From Acidobacteriota bacterium (GTDB taxonomy: Bacteria; Acidobacteriota; Terriglobia; Terriglobales; Acidobacteriaceae): a stretch of DNA of 5,527 nt. Where the stretch lies: positions 1 to 5,527 of the forward strand of contig JAJYBW010000244.1 in the NCBI GenBank assembly GCA_021778815.1. Reading direction: 5' to 3'. The notes under the pieces were generated by a model. The model made no database searches. It worked only from the letters and a program-made list of their open reading frames with translations, and was not told the DNA's origin. The position numbers were made by a program, and so were the translations under genes. This document shows positions 4,972 through 5,527 of the stretch, in pieces. Positions within the stretch are counted from its first letter, which is position 1, and every line of letters begins with the position of its first letter.

Positions 4972-5527
4972 CTACCCCGCGGCGCCAAGCGCAGCCATCA
5001 GGGCGTCGAAGTCCTCAAGACCGGAATACTCAATCGTCACGCGACCGCGGCCGTTCTTATCCTCGATGCGCACCTTCAGGCCAAGTTGACGTTGCAGGCG
5101 ATCCTGCGCCTCGCGCACATTGGGATCGACCGGTTTTTTTGCCTTTTCTTCGCCCTTCTTGCGTTTTCGCTCGGGATCCATCAAGCCTTGGACGTAGGTT
5201 TCCGTCTGTCGCACTGACATGGAAAGCGCGACGACCTTGGCCATCGCCTTCAGAATTTCTTCGGCGCTGTCGAGCGACAGGAGTGCCCGCGCATGGCCAA
5301 AGCTCAGGTCACCAGATTCCACCTTGCTTTGAACCGGCGCTGGAAGCCGCAGCAACCGAAGAAAATTCGCCACCGTTGCGCGATCTTTCCCGGTGCGCTG
5401 GGCCACCTGCTCCTGGGTCATATGGAAATCGCGACTCAAGCGATCATAAGCGCGAGCCTGTTCCATCGGGTTCAGATCAGCGCGCTGGAGATTCTCGACA
5501 ATCGTCATCTCCATCGCTTGTTCGTCA
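4972..5527 (-). CDS. parB: Chromosome-partitioning protein ParB, C-terminal part
   Basis: ParB is a CTP-dependent DNA clamp that loads at parS sites and works with ParA and SMC in chromosome segregation. The window holds the last 184 residues; the N-terminus with the ParA-contact peptide and the GERRxRA CTP motif lies beyond the right edge. An in-frame ATG at 5514 is internal, because conserved sequence continues before it (DEQAMEMTIVENLQR). Visible parts, numbered from the first full codon: the ENLQR nucleotide-binding motif (11-15) and DLNPMEQARAYDRL (17-30); the parS-recognition helix-turn-helix MTQEQVAQRTGKDRATVANF (36-55) with LRLLRLP; the GHARALL helix (77-83); a Lys-rich linker (about 115-133); and the C-terminal dimerisation domain with LGLKVRIEDKNGRGRVTIEY (148-167) and LEDFDALMAALG. 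parA would be expected upstream, outside the window. The methyltransferase gene follows after 54 bp. Confidence 0.95.
   Translation of the reverse strand, partial: DEQAMEMTIVENLQRADLNPMEQARAYDRLSRDFHMTQEQVAQRTGKDRATVANFLRLLRLPAPVQSKVESGDLSFGHARALLSLDSAEEILKAMAKVVALSMSVRQTETYVQGLMDPERKRKKGEEKAKKPVDPNVREAQDRLQRQLGLKVRIEDKNGRGRVTIEYSGLEDFDALMAALGAAG

Overview
The window looks like ordinary chromosomal DNA from a GC-rich bacterium. It probably belongs to the Acidobacteriota. The clearest hint is the left-edge gene: a GTG-started secreted protein whose mature N-terminus resembles the pro-kumamolisin (S53 peptidase) proteins that are numerous in that phylum. The other genes are compatible with this but not diagnostic, so the taxonomic call is inference.

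Layout, left to right. (1) 1-289, minus: 5' end of a secreted S53-protease-like gene that runs off the left edge. (2) 290-536: gene-free gap with two small hairpins just after pyrF. (3) 537-3174, minus: gatC, gatA and pyrF in that transcription order. GatC and GatA are two subunits of the tRNA-dependent amidotransferase that makes Gln-tRNA(Gln) and/or Asn-tRNA(Asn). PyrF makes UMP. gatA and pyrF overlap in an ATGA, which suggests translational coupling. gatB is not present here. (4) 3175-3605: divergent regulatory region between gatC and an HU-family gene. It holds a -10-like TATACT for gatC, a run of seven A/T-tracts spaced about 10.3 bp (predicted intrinsically curved DNA), a TTGACA hexamer just downstream of that run, and a leader with several potential stem-loops before a strong Shine-Dalgarno. 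(5) 3606-3902, plus: HU-family nucleoid protein. (6) 3903-4185: convergent gap with a strong branched hairpin and a second hairpin followed by TTTT. (7) 4186-4917, minus: membrane methyltransferase of the isoprenylcysteine carboxyl methyltransferase/PEMT-like superfamily. (8) 4972-5527, minus: C-terminal part of the chromosome-partitioning protein ParB, whose N-terminus lies beyond the right edge. parB and the methyltransferase are 54 bp apart and probably cotranscribed.

The genes are mostly housekeeping (translation fidelity, pyrimidine synthesis, chromosome organisation). No mobile element, CRISPR array, tRNA, rRNA or defence system was seen. The most noteworthy signal is non-coding: curved DNA plus a structured leader upstream of the HU gene, which suggests architectural regulation, possibly autoregulation. 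I found no convincing new multi-gene system.
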